Source: Mesotaenium endlicherianum (taxonomy: Eukaryota; Streptophyta; Zygnematophyceae; Zygnematales; Mesotaeniaceae). Taken from it: a stretch of 32,430 nt of DNA. Below the pieces are notes generated by a model. The model did no database searches, was not told where the DNA came from, and saw only the letters and a program-made list of their open reading frames with translations. Each line of letters opens with the position of its first letter. The first letter of the stretch is position 1. Below, one piece after another: positions 11,382-20,903 of the stretch. The stretch lies in contig WELA01002449.1 in NCBI GenBank assembly GCA_009602735.1, positions 1-32,430 on the forward strand, read 5' to 3'. The position numbers and the translations under genes are program-made.

Positions 11382-12590
11382 TGAAATGAATCTTGCTTAT
11401 TCAAGATTAATATACTTCATTTAAATATATAAGATCAAAGATAGGTGGAAGTGTGTGAAATCAGGGAGCGGTCTTTGCTCTTACAAGAATTTTGTTTACT
11501 CACCTATAACCCTTGATTCACTTACCGTAGTATGCCATAGCTGCACACTAGTACAAGGCATAAGAAAGAGGCGAGCTTGAGAACTAGAGCTTCTCCTCTA
11601 GAAACTCATGACCTCTAGCCTACCAGGCATATAAGCATGTGTAAGCACATACACAACATTAAGGGACTAGATAGCAAAGGCGCTCTCGTTCAGATGACCA
11701 TAAAGTAGCTAAAACACATCCCATTGACTTGGGTGCAAAACCATAGAATCTGTTCGCTGTGTGACCCCAAAATGTCAGAAGACATAACTATGTTTATAAG
11801 ACTCCAAATTGAGCAAACTTAACAACAACAAATGCATCTTGACGAGACCTTTCCGAAAAGTCTTAGTTTGCTCCATTTGGAGCGCAGATGAAGCAGCCAT
11901 GTCAGTTTTCGTGAAGGCTGGTCATTAGAACAAACACAAAAAGTGCACACATGACTTGCAAGTAGAAATCCGACTGTAAAGCCTACTGTCCAGAATGAGG
12001 GACCACGAGATCCCAGCCTGCTATGTACCTAGTGACCACCTGGTTGACCACAGCGCAAGCTGCGCCATTTCGTGGAAAACCCGTTAAGTTGGGACCCACG
12101 GATCTAGGTATAACGACCATATTAATTGGTCGGTTGACTGAAGCCCTAACTTTTCAATCGACTGACGACGGCTCCGCCTACCCAGGAGTTGACCACACTG
12201 GTAGGACATTGGTTTATCGAATCTCAGTCGACCTCCCGACTTTCAATATACTACGGTCACATGTGCCAATCTACAAATAATAATTCTAAATGAATATATC
12301 TATCCTCAGCGTACTTAAGCTAAGTATGCTCACTAATATCAAGCGAGCTTACTATATGTCAACCTACTCATATTACAGCCTATATAAAACTGATATATAA
12401 ATCTTAGCAAACTACACTATGATACAAAAGTCATCTTGCTGACCTTTTTGACAATGTAAGTAAATTCGCATTACATCGACAAACATTCAATTAGATGAAC
12501 TCGCACATGTGAGTATATTGACATAATATTTATTTATTGTTGTATTTATACATGCAATTAATTAAATAAATGATGAACTGATTCATTACA
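11382..12590 (-). repeat. 5' LTR of element F (1.2 kb, diverged)
   Basis: On the minus strand it begins TGTAATGAATCAGT and ends GATTCATTTCA, the same ends as the A/C/E LTRs, although it is about 500 bp longer and mostly dissimilar inside. One inner block (about 12160-12240) aligns well with 14930-15000 of the C LTR in opposite orientation (CCGCCTACCC, GGAGTT, ACCAC, TGGTAGGAC), which shows common descent. Confidence 0.78.
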
Positions 12591-14206
12591 ACGAACCTGG
12601 CTGTCCCCCTCTCAAGACTGCAATTAAATGCAGTGATGACATCCCTGAGTACAGATGTGGAAGCTCAATTTTCTGCCGCCTTTGATGCGGACCCTTATTA
12701 CACGAATGGCGAGGCAGCCCTTGACCCACACAAGAAGCAAGAAGAAAACTATTGGGTGAGACAAGACACGGGACAAAGATGCGTGCCTAACAATCAAGAG
12801 CTACAACTCTTGTTACTTCGAGAAGCACACGACAACCTACTTGGAGGTCACTTTGGAATATTAAAGACCACGGGCGTGCTCTCGAGGACTTTTTGCTGGC
12901 CAGGAATGTCTAAGCAAGTGAAGGAAACCTGCAGGAACTGCGACGCATGCCAAATAATGAAACCATCATCACAAAAGGCGGGAGGACTTCTTCAACCACT
13001 ACCAATTCCCAAGAGACAATGAATAGACATCTCCATGGACCTCATCGTGGACTTGCCAGTGACACCACGCGACTACAATGCAATATTAACAGTGGTGGAC
13101 AGACTTACAAAGATGGCTCATTTCATCCCAACAACAACCAAGGTTACAGCACCCCTGTTAGCAAGACTCATCTTTGACAATATATTTTGATTACATGGCC
13201 TACCATCAAGAATAGTGTCTGATCGCGACCCGAGATTCACAAGCCATTTCTGGACATATCTCTTCAAGAACTTGGGTACATTGATATGTCCACTGCTTAC
13301 CACCCGCAATCAGATGAATAAAAAAAGCACATGAGTCGTACTCTCAAGACCTCTCTAAAGGCCTGCGTGTCTATTCTGGAGCAAGACTAGGACATGTACT
13401 TGATTCCCTTGGAGTTTGCCTACAACAATACGACGCAGGCCTTTACCCAAGAGTCCCCATTCTTCCTCAACTATGGCTTCCATCTGACCACGCCGCTGAG
13501 CTTCACGGCTGGCCATGATGAAATACTTGCAGCGGCAGATTTTTTGGAGACATTATAAAAAGTCCTTGCAGCAGCCACAAAAGTTCTACAACACGCGCAA
13601 GATGCTCAAGCAAAAATTGCAAACACGGCTAGAAGAGAAATTACATACAAAGTGGGCGACGTAGTGTTTCTATCATCCAAGAACATTTTTCTTAACAACA
13701 GGCCTGCCGGCAGCAAGTTCTCTCCCAAATATTTGGGACCCTTCAAGATTATCCAGCAAGTCAACCCCGTTCCTTTTAAGCTAGAACTTCCCCAGACTAT
13801 GCACCTCGACCCCGTATTCCACGCTTCCCTCTTCAAGCCGTATGTGCAACCCGACAACAAGTTCCCAGGACGAGTGAGAACCCCACCAGCCCCAACAATA
13901 GTGGATGATCATATATAGTACAAAGTGGAAGACATAGTGGCTATGAGAAATTTCAGGAGACAACAGCAATACTTGATCAAGTGGAAAGGATATCCAGGTT
14001 CGGAGAGTAGTTGGGTGGCGGCGCACTACCTTGACAAAATTCAGAGAAAGCTGAAACGCTTCCATGCCGCCAACCTCCATCATGGGCCAACTTCAAGTCT
14101 CTCTACTAGAAGCCCAAAGGCTTTAGAGAGGCAGCCTACCACTATCAAGAAGCAGCAAAATACTCCTTGGAGGCAGCCTGCAAGAACCACAAAGAGGAAA
14201 AAATGA
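12591..14206 (+). pseudogene. pol remnant of element D (integrase and chromodomain)
   Basis: The frame opens at the F junction with LSRLQLNAVMTSL, the linker after RNase H. The integrase zinc finger follows (AHDNLLGGH...CRNCDAC), then the core ([35 protein letters not shown]). Stops at 13020 (TGG to TGA) and 13188 and a frameshift near 13270 break it, and the catalytic Glu region after HPQSD is destroyed (in-frame TAA). Further on are the GPY-type module (YLGPFKIIQQV, HASLFKPYV) and, after a stop near 13917, a chromodomain (YKVEDIVAMR, QYLIKWKGYPGSESSW) that would have steered insertion to particular chromatin. The final stop is at 14204. It is non-functional. Confidence 0.9.
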
Positions 14207-14592
14207 CATTAGACACTTTTTTCTTCTCGCAATTTCTGGACAAAAATAAACTGCTACTGTTGATAAGTCTCTTCATATTAAATCTTGAAATTTTACTTAG
14301 CTGTAGTCCATGAGTAGCCGGTCATTTAGAATCCAAGTTTGCTCATTTTGGAACATTGGTGAGCGAGATATGATGCTCTGAGTAGAAGGGGGTCAAGCTG
14401 CTGGCATTATAAGGGCAGAATATGCCTTTTGACATTGTGCCCTCCCTTGAACTTGGAATGCTTTGAAACTCAAGACTATGGTAGAACATTTTACAATGCC
14501 CATTTAGAGACTTACTTTGCGAAATTTGGAGATGTATAGAAGGACTTATGATTTTCAGAAGTTTCTGCGCAGATTTGGAGGAGTGCCTACTC
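14207..14592 (+). other. 3' untranslated part of D, left of C
   Basis: There is no gene. It is A/T-rich noncoding sequence after the D chromodomain. The last five bases TACTC (14588-14592) are the left copy of the target duplication made by element C. Confidence 0.7.
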
Positions 14593-15338
14593 TGTAATGA
14601 ATCAGTATATTAGTAGATATAATATTCATTTAAATATAATAGTTAATTAAGTTCAGCCTGCCGAACTTTAGTTAATAGTCAGCCTGCTGGACTTTACTTA
14701 ATAGTCAGTCTGCTGGACTTTACATAATTATCAGTTTGCTGACTCAGTCGAAAGCAGCAGGCTGAAAGTCCATATAAGTCAGCTTGCTGACACATTCTTT
14801 GACAGCAAGCTGACTCCCGTACTCGGTAGCAGCGAACTGCCTTGATATGCATCTAAGTGCGATATGCTAGATGAATAGCCAGATGACATCCCTATGATGG
14901 ATGGCTATTCGGGATGATGGGAGATGGCGGTGGATTTGGTTAACCGAGGTCCTACCAACGTGGTTAACTCCCGGGTAGGCGGTGCCATCGCACTGACCGT
15001 TGAACAGTAAACTCATTCCATGTACATATGCTAGGCATTGCTCTCGAGTTCGGCATTCGGAAACGAGGCCAACTCTCTTGTACAGCTTACTGAGAGAGAT
15101 CTGAATCCAAGGCGAGAAGCCATTGATACGCACTGTCTTCTAACCTTGCTTATGTATGAGTTTACTGATTTGCATCATTGATGCTAGTTTACTCGCATTT
15201 GACTTACGAGTATTATTCCCTGCTAGTGTATTGTCCTTTGCCGTTTAACTAGTTAACGAAAATACCATAAAGATTACTTGCTGATATAAAGATCTTTATT
15301 AATTGTTAATCGCCTATTTTGTGAGACGATTCATTTCA
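14593..15338 (+). repeat. 5' LTR of element C
   Basis: TGTAATGAATCAG...GATTCATTTCA, 746 bp. Its U3 holds about three copies of a ~26-base unit (CAGCCTGCTGGACTTTA...TAATAGT, about 14652-14745), one more than the 3' LTR. TATAAA at 15285-15290 is present in most copies of the LTR family and could be a core promoter, but this is tentative. Confidence 0.94.
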
Positions 15339-15339
15339 G

Positions 15340-15351
15340 TGGTATCGGAGC
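15340..15351 (+). other. Primer binding site of element C
   Basis: TGGTATCGGAGC lies one base after the LTR. It differs by one base from the common plant tRNA-iMet site TGGTATCAGAGC. Confidence 0.85.
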
Positions 15352-15372
15352 AGTTATCACAGTCTTCTCTGT

Positions 15373-16851
15373 ATGGTAAGGACAAGGTCTCAAACTAGCA
15401 ACTCCCGAGACATGGAGAACCAGGATAACGAGAATGTCGAAAACCAGGCGGAAAGCCATGTAGCGGGAAACCGTACCTATTCGGAAGCAGTAGCGGATAC
15501 TGCAGCTAGGGAGGCTGCAGATGAGGCAGCTGCTATTGCCTCAGTCGCAGCTCAGCAAGCTGAGGAGGAGATAGCCAGACTAGAAGCTGAACAAGTAGCA
15601 AAGGCCGCTGAAGATATACAAAGGAGGGAAGGACAGCCAGCTGACGAGCGCACTGTTGAAGAACTTATGGCATCAAGGGCCAATGTTCTGAACCCACCTC
15701 CTGCCGTACAACTCAATGTACCCCTAGGTCAAATACGTGACCGGCTGAATGCGGCAGGAATTGCTGCTGCAGGAGCAAGAGGGATTGTTGAGGACACTAC
15801 TCAGCGAGTAGATGCCAATGCTGCTGCTGCATTTGCTAATCTACCACCCCAAAATGTAGACTTGGGAGCATTGTTCGTTCAGATGCAGTCGCAAATGGCG
15901 ACCATGTATCAGTCCCAGCAGGAGGACAAAAGAATCATAATGTCCCTACTCCGGGACAGAGACCAACTGGGGTCTCACACCACTAGTGGTGGTGGCCGAG
16001 GGCCTAGTAAGCCCAAGCCGAAACCTCCCCAGGACTATGATCCTGAGGGAAACAGAAAATATTACCTGATCAAGTTTCTCGCGGATGTTGAGCAGTGGCT
16101 GGAGAACTACCCAGAACTGCAAGATTACGAGAAGGTCAGGCACACCGGTGCGCTACTGAAAGGCAGTGCCGCAGACTGGTGGCTTTACTGGAAGGAAGAG
16201 CGTAAGGCTCGGCAACTCGGTGACCCTACGTGGGTAGAGTTTGTCGAGAAGTTGCATGAGAAGTTTGATGTCATCAACCAGCAGGAGAAAGCTATCTATG
16301 CGATGATCTCCCTGACACTGAAGCAGACCACTTCAGTTGCTGAGTTTGCTCAAAAGTTCCAAGAGAACATGATGAAGCAGCCTGATTTGCCAGAACGGTA
16401 TAGGATAGCATACTTCAGGTATGGCTTGAAATCCGAGGTCTCTGGTCATTTTGCTGAGAAAAAGTATGAGAAACTGGCTGACTTGATCCAGGATGCTGAC
16501 GCCTGGGATCAGCAGCAGTTCAATCACAAGCGCCAGAGTAACGCTTTGGTGTCTAAGATTGTCAAAAAGCCCCACGGTTCCTACAATGCAGTTGAAGGAG
16601 ACCAGGCTGAGGATAATCAGGGTGATGAATATGAGTATGAGTACAATGCTATTCAGTCTAGAGGTAGAGGTGGTCCCTCTCGAGGTGGCTATGGAAGGGG
16701 TGGTGGTAGGACTAAGCCGAGACCAGCCTCAGCAAAATCTACTTGCTACCATTGTCAGCAGAAAGGCCACTACAGAGAACAGTGTCCGGTCAAGCACCTG
16801 CCTAAGGTCGAGAGAAAAGACCAGCCTTTAAAAGACAGCAACAGTCAGTAA
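15373..16851 (+). CDS. gag: Gag polyprotein of element C
   Basis: The 492-residue structural protein would form the particle and package element RNA. The ATG at 15373 lies 22 bases after the primer site and is the first in frame. Residues ~30-110 are Ala/Glu-rich and probably helical. The Ty3-type gag domain covers about 235-365 ([55 protein letters not shown]). An Arg/Gly-rich stretch (about 431-450) precedes one CCHC zinc knuckle (C458, C461, H466, C471), the nucleic-acid binding part. The stop at 16849 lies inside the hairpin of the presumed frameshift signal, so a fraction of ribosomes would continue into pol. Confidence 0.93.
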   Translation: MVRTRSQTSNSRDMENQDNENVENQAESHVAGNRTYSEAVADTAAREAADEAAAIASVAAQQAEEEIARLEAEQVAKAAEDIQRREGQPADERTVEELMASRANVLNPPPAVQLNVPLGQIRDRLNAAGIAAAGARGIVEDTTQRVDANAAAAFANLPPQNVDLGALFVQMQSQMATMYQSQQEDKRIIMSLLRDRDQLGSHTTSGGGRGPSKPKPKPPQDYDPEGNRKYYLIKFLADVEQWLENYPELQDYEKVRHTGALLKGSAADWWLYWKEERKARQLGDPTWVEFVEKLHEKFDVINQQEKAIYAMISLTLKQTTSVAEFAQKFQENMMKQPDLPERYRIAYFRYGLKSEVSGHFAEKKYEKLADLIQDADAWDQQQFNHKRQSNALVSKIVKKPHGSYNAVEGDQAEDNQGDEYEYEYNAIQSRGRGGPSRGGYGRGGGRTKPRPASAKSTCYHCQQKGHYREQCPVKHLPKVERKDQPLKDSNSQ

Positions 16852-16868
16852 TCCAGTCTACTGACTGT
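16827..16868 (+). promoter_or_regulatory. Putative -1 ribosomal frameshift signal (gag to pol)
   Basis: In the gag frame the bases read T TTA AAA (16827-16833), a standard X XXY YYZ slippery heptamer. A 7-base spacer follows, then a perfect 10-bp inverted repeat ACAGTCAGTA / TACTGACTGT (16841-16850, 16859-16868) with an 8-base loop. Pol is in the -1 frame relative to gag and is open from 16806, so slippage here gives a gag-pol fusion. The gag TAA starts at the foot of the loop. Confidence 0.82.
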
Positions 16869-16919
16869 GAGGATGCTAGAGATAGTGAGTCGTCACTAGC
16901 TGCCCTCGTAGCAGGTATT

Positions 16920-19900
16920 ATGGGTCCTGCTGAACTGGATTCACTATGCATGCCTGACAAACAGATAAAGGAGACCATCAGTAATATAGACGTCCAGAGA
17001 GTGCACACTCTGGATGCTCTTGTTCCACCTGATGTCCAACATTTCTTTGCTACGTCAGGAGAACAATGCGAAAGTCAGGAAAAGACAGTCCCCCCTATCC
17101 TACTGCATTGCATGATTGCAGGTAGGAAGGTGAGGGCATTTGTTGACGGAGGGGCGTCACATACTTTTATTCACAAGGACTTAGTTAAGCGGCTAAGGCT
17201 GCCTACTGTCACCCAAGGGAATAGAAAAATATTCCTTGGAGATGCCTCAAGTATCCCGGGAGGAGTTATAACCAAGCCTATTGAGGTCCAGTTAGGTTCT
17301 GGCATTGCAGTTCTAACTGAAACGCTTACATTTGAGGTACTCAACACTGGCTTTTATGATCTCGTGCTAGGCAGGTCCTGGCTTAATAGACATCAAGCTG
17401 AAGTGTGTTGGAGCAGAGGTACAGTTAAAGTGAGAGGAGCCAGTGATGGGCAGACTGACTTGGCACCCACCAGTGCTCTTCCTCTTGTCCTGTGTGGATG
17501 GCAAATGAAGGAAAAGAAGAGGCTTCCAGAAGGATGCAAGTTGCTGAATGCAATGGAGTTCGTCAAAAGCTGGAACCAGAAGGAAGACAGAATGTTCTGT
17601 CTGCTGCTAAGAGAGGTACCTCCTCAACCTGAAGAAGTGGTTGAGAAAAAGGTAAGCCCTCCGGAGCACCCTACTGCTGCAAAAATTGTTGCTCAGTACA
17701 CTGATGTGTTTAACATGCCTCCAGGACTACCCCCTAAAAGGGAAGTAGATCATAGGATTGATCTATTACCTGGTAGCCAGCCACCCTGGCAACGCACTTA
17801 TGGCTTGTCTTATTTGGAGAGCGAGGAGTTGAAAACACAGATTGCAGAGCTGGAGGAAAATGGTTACATTTCTCCCAGTAAATCACCGTACGGCGCACCT
17901 ATCCTATTTGTTAAGAAAAAGGATGGCAGTATGCGGATGTGTGTGGATTACAGAGCCCTGAACAGAATTACAGTAAAGAACAAGTATGCTTTACCCAGAA
18001 TCGAGGACTTGCTTGATACCCTGTCTGGCGCTAAGGTGTTCAGTAAGATAGATCTCAAGAGTGGTTATCATCAAATCAGAATTGCTGAGGGGGATGAACA
18101 CAAGACTGCTTTCCGCACACGTTATGGACACTATGAGTTCAACGTGATGCCATTTGGACTGACTAATGCTCCTGCTACCTTTATGGGTGCTATGAATGAC
18201 ATTTTCAGACCTTATTTGGATAAGTTTGTGCAAGTTTTCCTGGATGATATTTTAATTTTCTCTAAAGATGAAGCTCAGCACACTGAACACTTAAAGAAAG
18301 TGCTGGACACTCTGCGGAAAAATCACTTGTATGCTAAAATGAGCAAGTGTGATTTCTTTAAGGAAAGTATTGAATTCTTAGGCCACGTTGTCAGTAAAGA
18401 GGGCATCAGTGTGGATCCTAAGAAAGTCCAGACCATAAGGGACTGGCCAGTACCACAGTCTGTCTCTGAAGTTAGATCCTTCCTCGGGTTGGCTAACTAC
18501 TATAGGAGATTTATTGAGAATTATTCCACAAAGGCCAGTAAACTGACTGACCTTACTAAGAAAGACATCGGGTATGTGTGGGGGGAAGAGCAGCAGGCTG
18601 CCTTCCAGACCCTTAAAGATGCCCTTTGTTCTGCCCCAGTGCTAGCCGTGTATGACCCCAGCAAACCGGTGCAGGTGGTTACTGATGCCTCTGATTTTGC
18701 CATGGGTGCTATTTTGTTGCAGCCTGCTGACAAAACCACAAAGGATGGTAAGGTACGGCAGGAGTGGCATCCTGTGTTGTATGAGTCTATGAAATTTAAT
18801 CCAGCGGAGATTAATTACTCAGTGCATGATAAAGAGCTGCTAGCTATCATTCATGTACTCAAACAGTGGAGAGCATACTTACATGGTAAAGCTTTTAAGG
18901 TGATTACAGATCATCTAGCTCTGACCCACTTTCAGAAGAAGTCCAAGCTGTCGAGGAGGGAGAACCGCTGGAGCCAGATGCTGGAGCAGTTCCAAGTCCA
19001 GATCGACTACAAACCAGGGAAGTTGAATCCTGCTGATGCACTCTCTAGAAGACCTGACTTGCAAGAAAGGAACTTTAGTCAGCATGCTGTAGATAAAGTC
19101 CTGTGTGCACTCACTTCACTAAAGGTGAAAAAGTCCTTCCTTGAACAACTTAGGAAAGCCTACCTTTCTGACCCAACATTTGAGCCCAGCCCCACTACTG
19201 GTGTGTGTCGTGCTACTGCACTCGGGTATAAGCTCAAGGGAGGGGTCTGGGTGACTGAAACCACTTCAGGCAGGCTGAAGCTGGTCATTCCTAATAACTT
19301 GGAAATAAGGTCTCTCTTACTGAGTCAAGCTCATGACAGTCTCCTGGGTGGACATTTGGGGCAGGCCAAAACTGTTGGCAAACTGGCAAAACATTATCAT
19401 TGGGAGGGGTTACCCCGGGAGGTCTTGAAATATGTCAAGTCCTGTGACCAGTGTCAGAGAAATAAGTCTCGGCACACACCACCCGGAGGTCTCTTGCAAC
19501 CGCTGCCCATCCCAGCTGGACGCTGGGAAACTATATCCATGGACTGGGTGGTCTCACTACCAAGAACTGCCAACGGGCATGATTCAATACTGGTAGTCGT
19601 GGATAAACTGACAAAAATGGTCATTTTTATCCCCACAACTGTCAAAGTGACTGCACTCGAAACAGCGAGACAGTTTTACAACCATGTAGTATGCCAACAT
19701 GGGCTCCCTTCTAATATCATCTCAGACAGAGACTCAAAATTCACCTCTAAGTTCTGGAGAGCTTTAATGGGGTTAATGGGAGTCAAACAGCTGCTCAGCA
19801 CAGCAAACCACCCTCAGACTGATGGGCAGACTGAAAGAACTAACCGAGTTCTGCAGGAGGTGCTGAGAGCATATATTAACCAAAAACAAGATAATTGGGA

Positions 19901-20636
19901 TGACCTGTTGCCTCAAATTCAGTTTGCGGTCAACAGTGCGGTGCACGCGTCAACGGGCAAGACTCCTTTTGAACTCAGCCTGGGTAGAGTCCCTAAGTCT
20001 CCTTTAGATGTGCTAGGGGAATCTTTAACTCACCCTGAAGGGATTGACAACCCGGTCTCCCTCCAGTTAACTCAGGAGTTTGCTGACACCCTGTCAGAAG
20101 TCCAACGAAACTTGCACACGGCCCAAGAAAACCAACAAAAATACGCTAATCAACACCGTCGGGAACTGACATTTTCCAAGGGGGATTTAGTCAAACTGCA
20201 TTCTCAGCACCTGTACCTCCCTGGTGTGGTCAAGAAAAAGCTTGGCCCTGTCTGGGTCGGTCCATATTCGGTGGTCCGTCGTGTCGGTCAGAATGCTTAC
20301 AAACTGAGCATGTCAGCTGAATACAAGGGGCACCCGGTCTTTAATGTCTCCTTCCTGGAACCGTACATCAAAGGTGATACACTGTTCACAGGTCGGTTCC
20401 CTGTCCAACCGGGACCGGTCCCCGCTGTCCGAGACGGTGACCCTGAGGAATATGAGGTCGATGAGATTTTAGACGCTCGCTCGGTCCGTCGATCGTCTAA
20501 ATATGTCATGAAATACCTCATTCGATGGAAAGGTTACGATGCCTCGGGGGACACTTGGGAGTTGAAGGACCACTTGACCAATGCCAAAGGGGCGTTGACA
20601 CGGTTCCACCTCCGGGCCGCTGGAGTCCCTCCATAA
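16920..20636 (+). CDS. pol: Pol polyprotein of element C (PR-RT-RH-INT-chromodomain)
   Basis: Listed from the ATG at 16920 (1238 residues), but the frame is open from 16806 and is probably reached by -1 frameshifting from gag. Domains in order: aspartic protease with Asp76 in [10 protein letters not shown] (Gly where Ser/Thr is usual); RT with [31 protein letters not shown] and the catalytic FLDD (Asp442, Asp443); RNase H with Asp589 in [10 protein letters not shown], ending at NPADALSRR; integrase with an HHCC finger (AHDSLLGGH...CDQC) and a D875, D936, E972 triad (35 residues between the last two); a GPY module ([12 protein letters not shown]); and a C-terminal chromodomain (about 1177-1232, [11 protein letters not shown]). 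All catalytic residues are present. It copies the RNA, cuts the polyprotein, and integrates the DNA, with the chromodomain probably biasing site choice toward marked chromatin. Confidence 0.96.
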   Translation: MGPAELDSLCMPDKQIKETISNIDVQRVHTLDALVPPDVQHFFATSGEQCESQEKTVPPILLHCMIAGRKVRAFVDGGASHTFIHKDLVKRLRLPTVTQGNRKIFLGDASSIPGGVITKPIEVQLGSGIAVLTETLTFEVLNTGFYDLVLGRSWLNRHQAEVCWSRGTVKVRGASDGQTDLAPTSALPLVLCGWQMKEKKRLPEGCKLLNAMEFVKSWNQKEDRMFCLLLREVPPQPEEVVEKKVSPPEHPTAAKIVAQYTDVFNMPPGLPPKREVDHRIDLLPGSQPPWQRTYGLSYLESEELKTQIAELEENGYISPSKSPYGAPILFVKKKDGSMRMCVDYRALNRITVKNKYALPRIEDLLDTLSGAKVFSKIDLKSGYHQIRIAEGDEHKTAFRTRYGHYEFNVMPFGLTNAPATFMGAMNDIFRPYLDKFVQVFLDDILIFSKDEAQHTEHLKKVLDTLRKNHLYAKMSKCDFFKESIEFLGHVVSKEGISVDPKKVQTIRDWPVPQSVSEVRSFLGLANYYRRFIENYSTKASKLTDLTKKDIGYVWGEEQQAAFQTLKDALCSAPVLAVYDPSKPVQVVTDASDFAMGAILLQPADKTTKDGKVRQEWHPVLYESMKFNPAEINYSVHDKELLAIIHVLKQWRAYLHGKAFKVITDHLALTHFQKKSKLSRRENRWSQMLEQFQVQIDYKPGKLNPADALSRRPDLQERNFSQHAVDKVLCALTSLKVKKSFLEQLRKAYLSDPTFEPSPTTGVCRATALGYKLKGGVWVTETTSGRLKLVIPNNLEIRSLLLSQAHDSLLGGHLGQAKTVGKLAKHYHWEGLPREVLKYVKSCDQCQRNKSRHTPPGGLLQPLPIPAGRWETISMDWVVSLPRTANGHDSILVVVDKLTKMVIFIPTTVKVTALETARQFYNHVVCQHGLPSNIISDRDSKFTSKFWRALMGLMGVKQLLSTANHPQTDGQTERTNRVLQEVLRAYINQKQDNWDDLLPQIQFAVNSAVHASTGKTPFELSLGRVPKSPLDVLGESLTHPEGIDNPVSLQLTQEFADTLSEVQRNLHTAQENQQKYANQHRRELTFSKGDLVKLHSQHLYLPGVVKKKLGPVWVGPYSVVRRVGQNAYKLSMSAEYKGHPVFNVSFLEPYIKGDTLFTGRFPVQPGPVPAVRDGDPEEYEVDEILDARSVRRSSKYVMKYLIRWKGYDASGDTWELKDHLTNAKGALTRFHLRAAGVPP

Positions 20637-20903
20637 CTGTCATTTCAGTTGACACGGGAAGGTGACAGGCGGTCCTGTCTCCATTTAAGTTGGAGGGGAA
20701 AATATATGACAGTTAGTGAGCGAGAGCGATAAAAACACACTCATACGTTTATGTGTAGCGCATCGCAACTACGTCAACTTTTAGCAATCATCCTGTAAGG
20801 TAAACAGCAGCGAAGCCACTATACTAAATACTAACATACTTCCTGCAATCCCTATGACAAAGGTCCATATCCTACTAACTTGTGCCCTGGTTACATGTGC
20901 AGG
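20637..20903 (+). other. Pol-ORF3 intergenic region with internal polypurine tract
   Basis: It holds a GACAGG/CCTGTC inverted repeat (about 20664-20679), then TTAAGTTGGAGGGG (20685-20698), a near copy of the true polypurine tract at 22679. AAGGTGACAGGC (20659-20670) recurs exactly at 22579-22590. The rest is noncoding. GATAAAAAC near 20729 could be a promoter-like box. GTAAGG at 20795 and TGCAG at 20898-20902 would make a 108-base intron ending one base before the ORF3 ATG. Both readings are inference. Confidence 0.55.

Larger units (their letters stand above)
10656..12590 (-). mobile_element. Element F: 5' end of a minus-strand LTR element
   Basis: On the minus strand: a 1209-bp LTR (12590-11382), a one-base gap, the primer site (11380-11369), then about 710 bases of internal leader up to the E insertion at 10656. 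I found no recognisable gag or pol motif in 10656-11368, and the short ORFs there look like chance. The right edge interrupts the pol of D, so F inserted into D; the right target-duplication copy would be ACGAA (12591-12595). Confidence 0.75.
12591..14592 (+). mobile_element. Element D, left visible part (integrase end)
   Basis: This is internal sequence of a plus-strand Ty3/gypsy element, cut on the left by F (12590) and on the right by C (14593). It continues at 23419 after C and its target duplication and ends in the 3' LTR at 24264-24764. D is the outermost element of the nest. Confidence 0.82.

Noticed and set aside
12023-12280. 85-codon ORF in the F LTR
   Set aside because: Its similarity to the antisense frame of other LTRs is explained by DNA homology of the LTR block.
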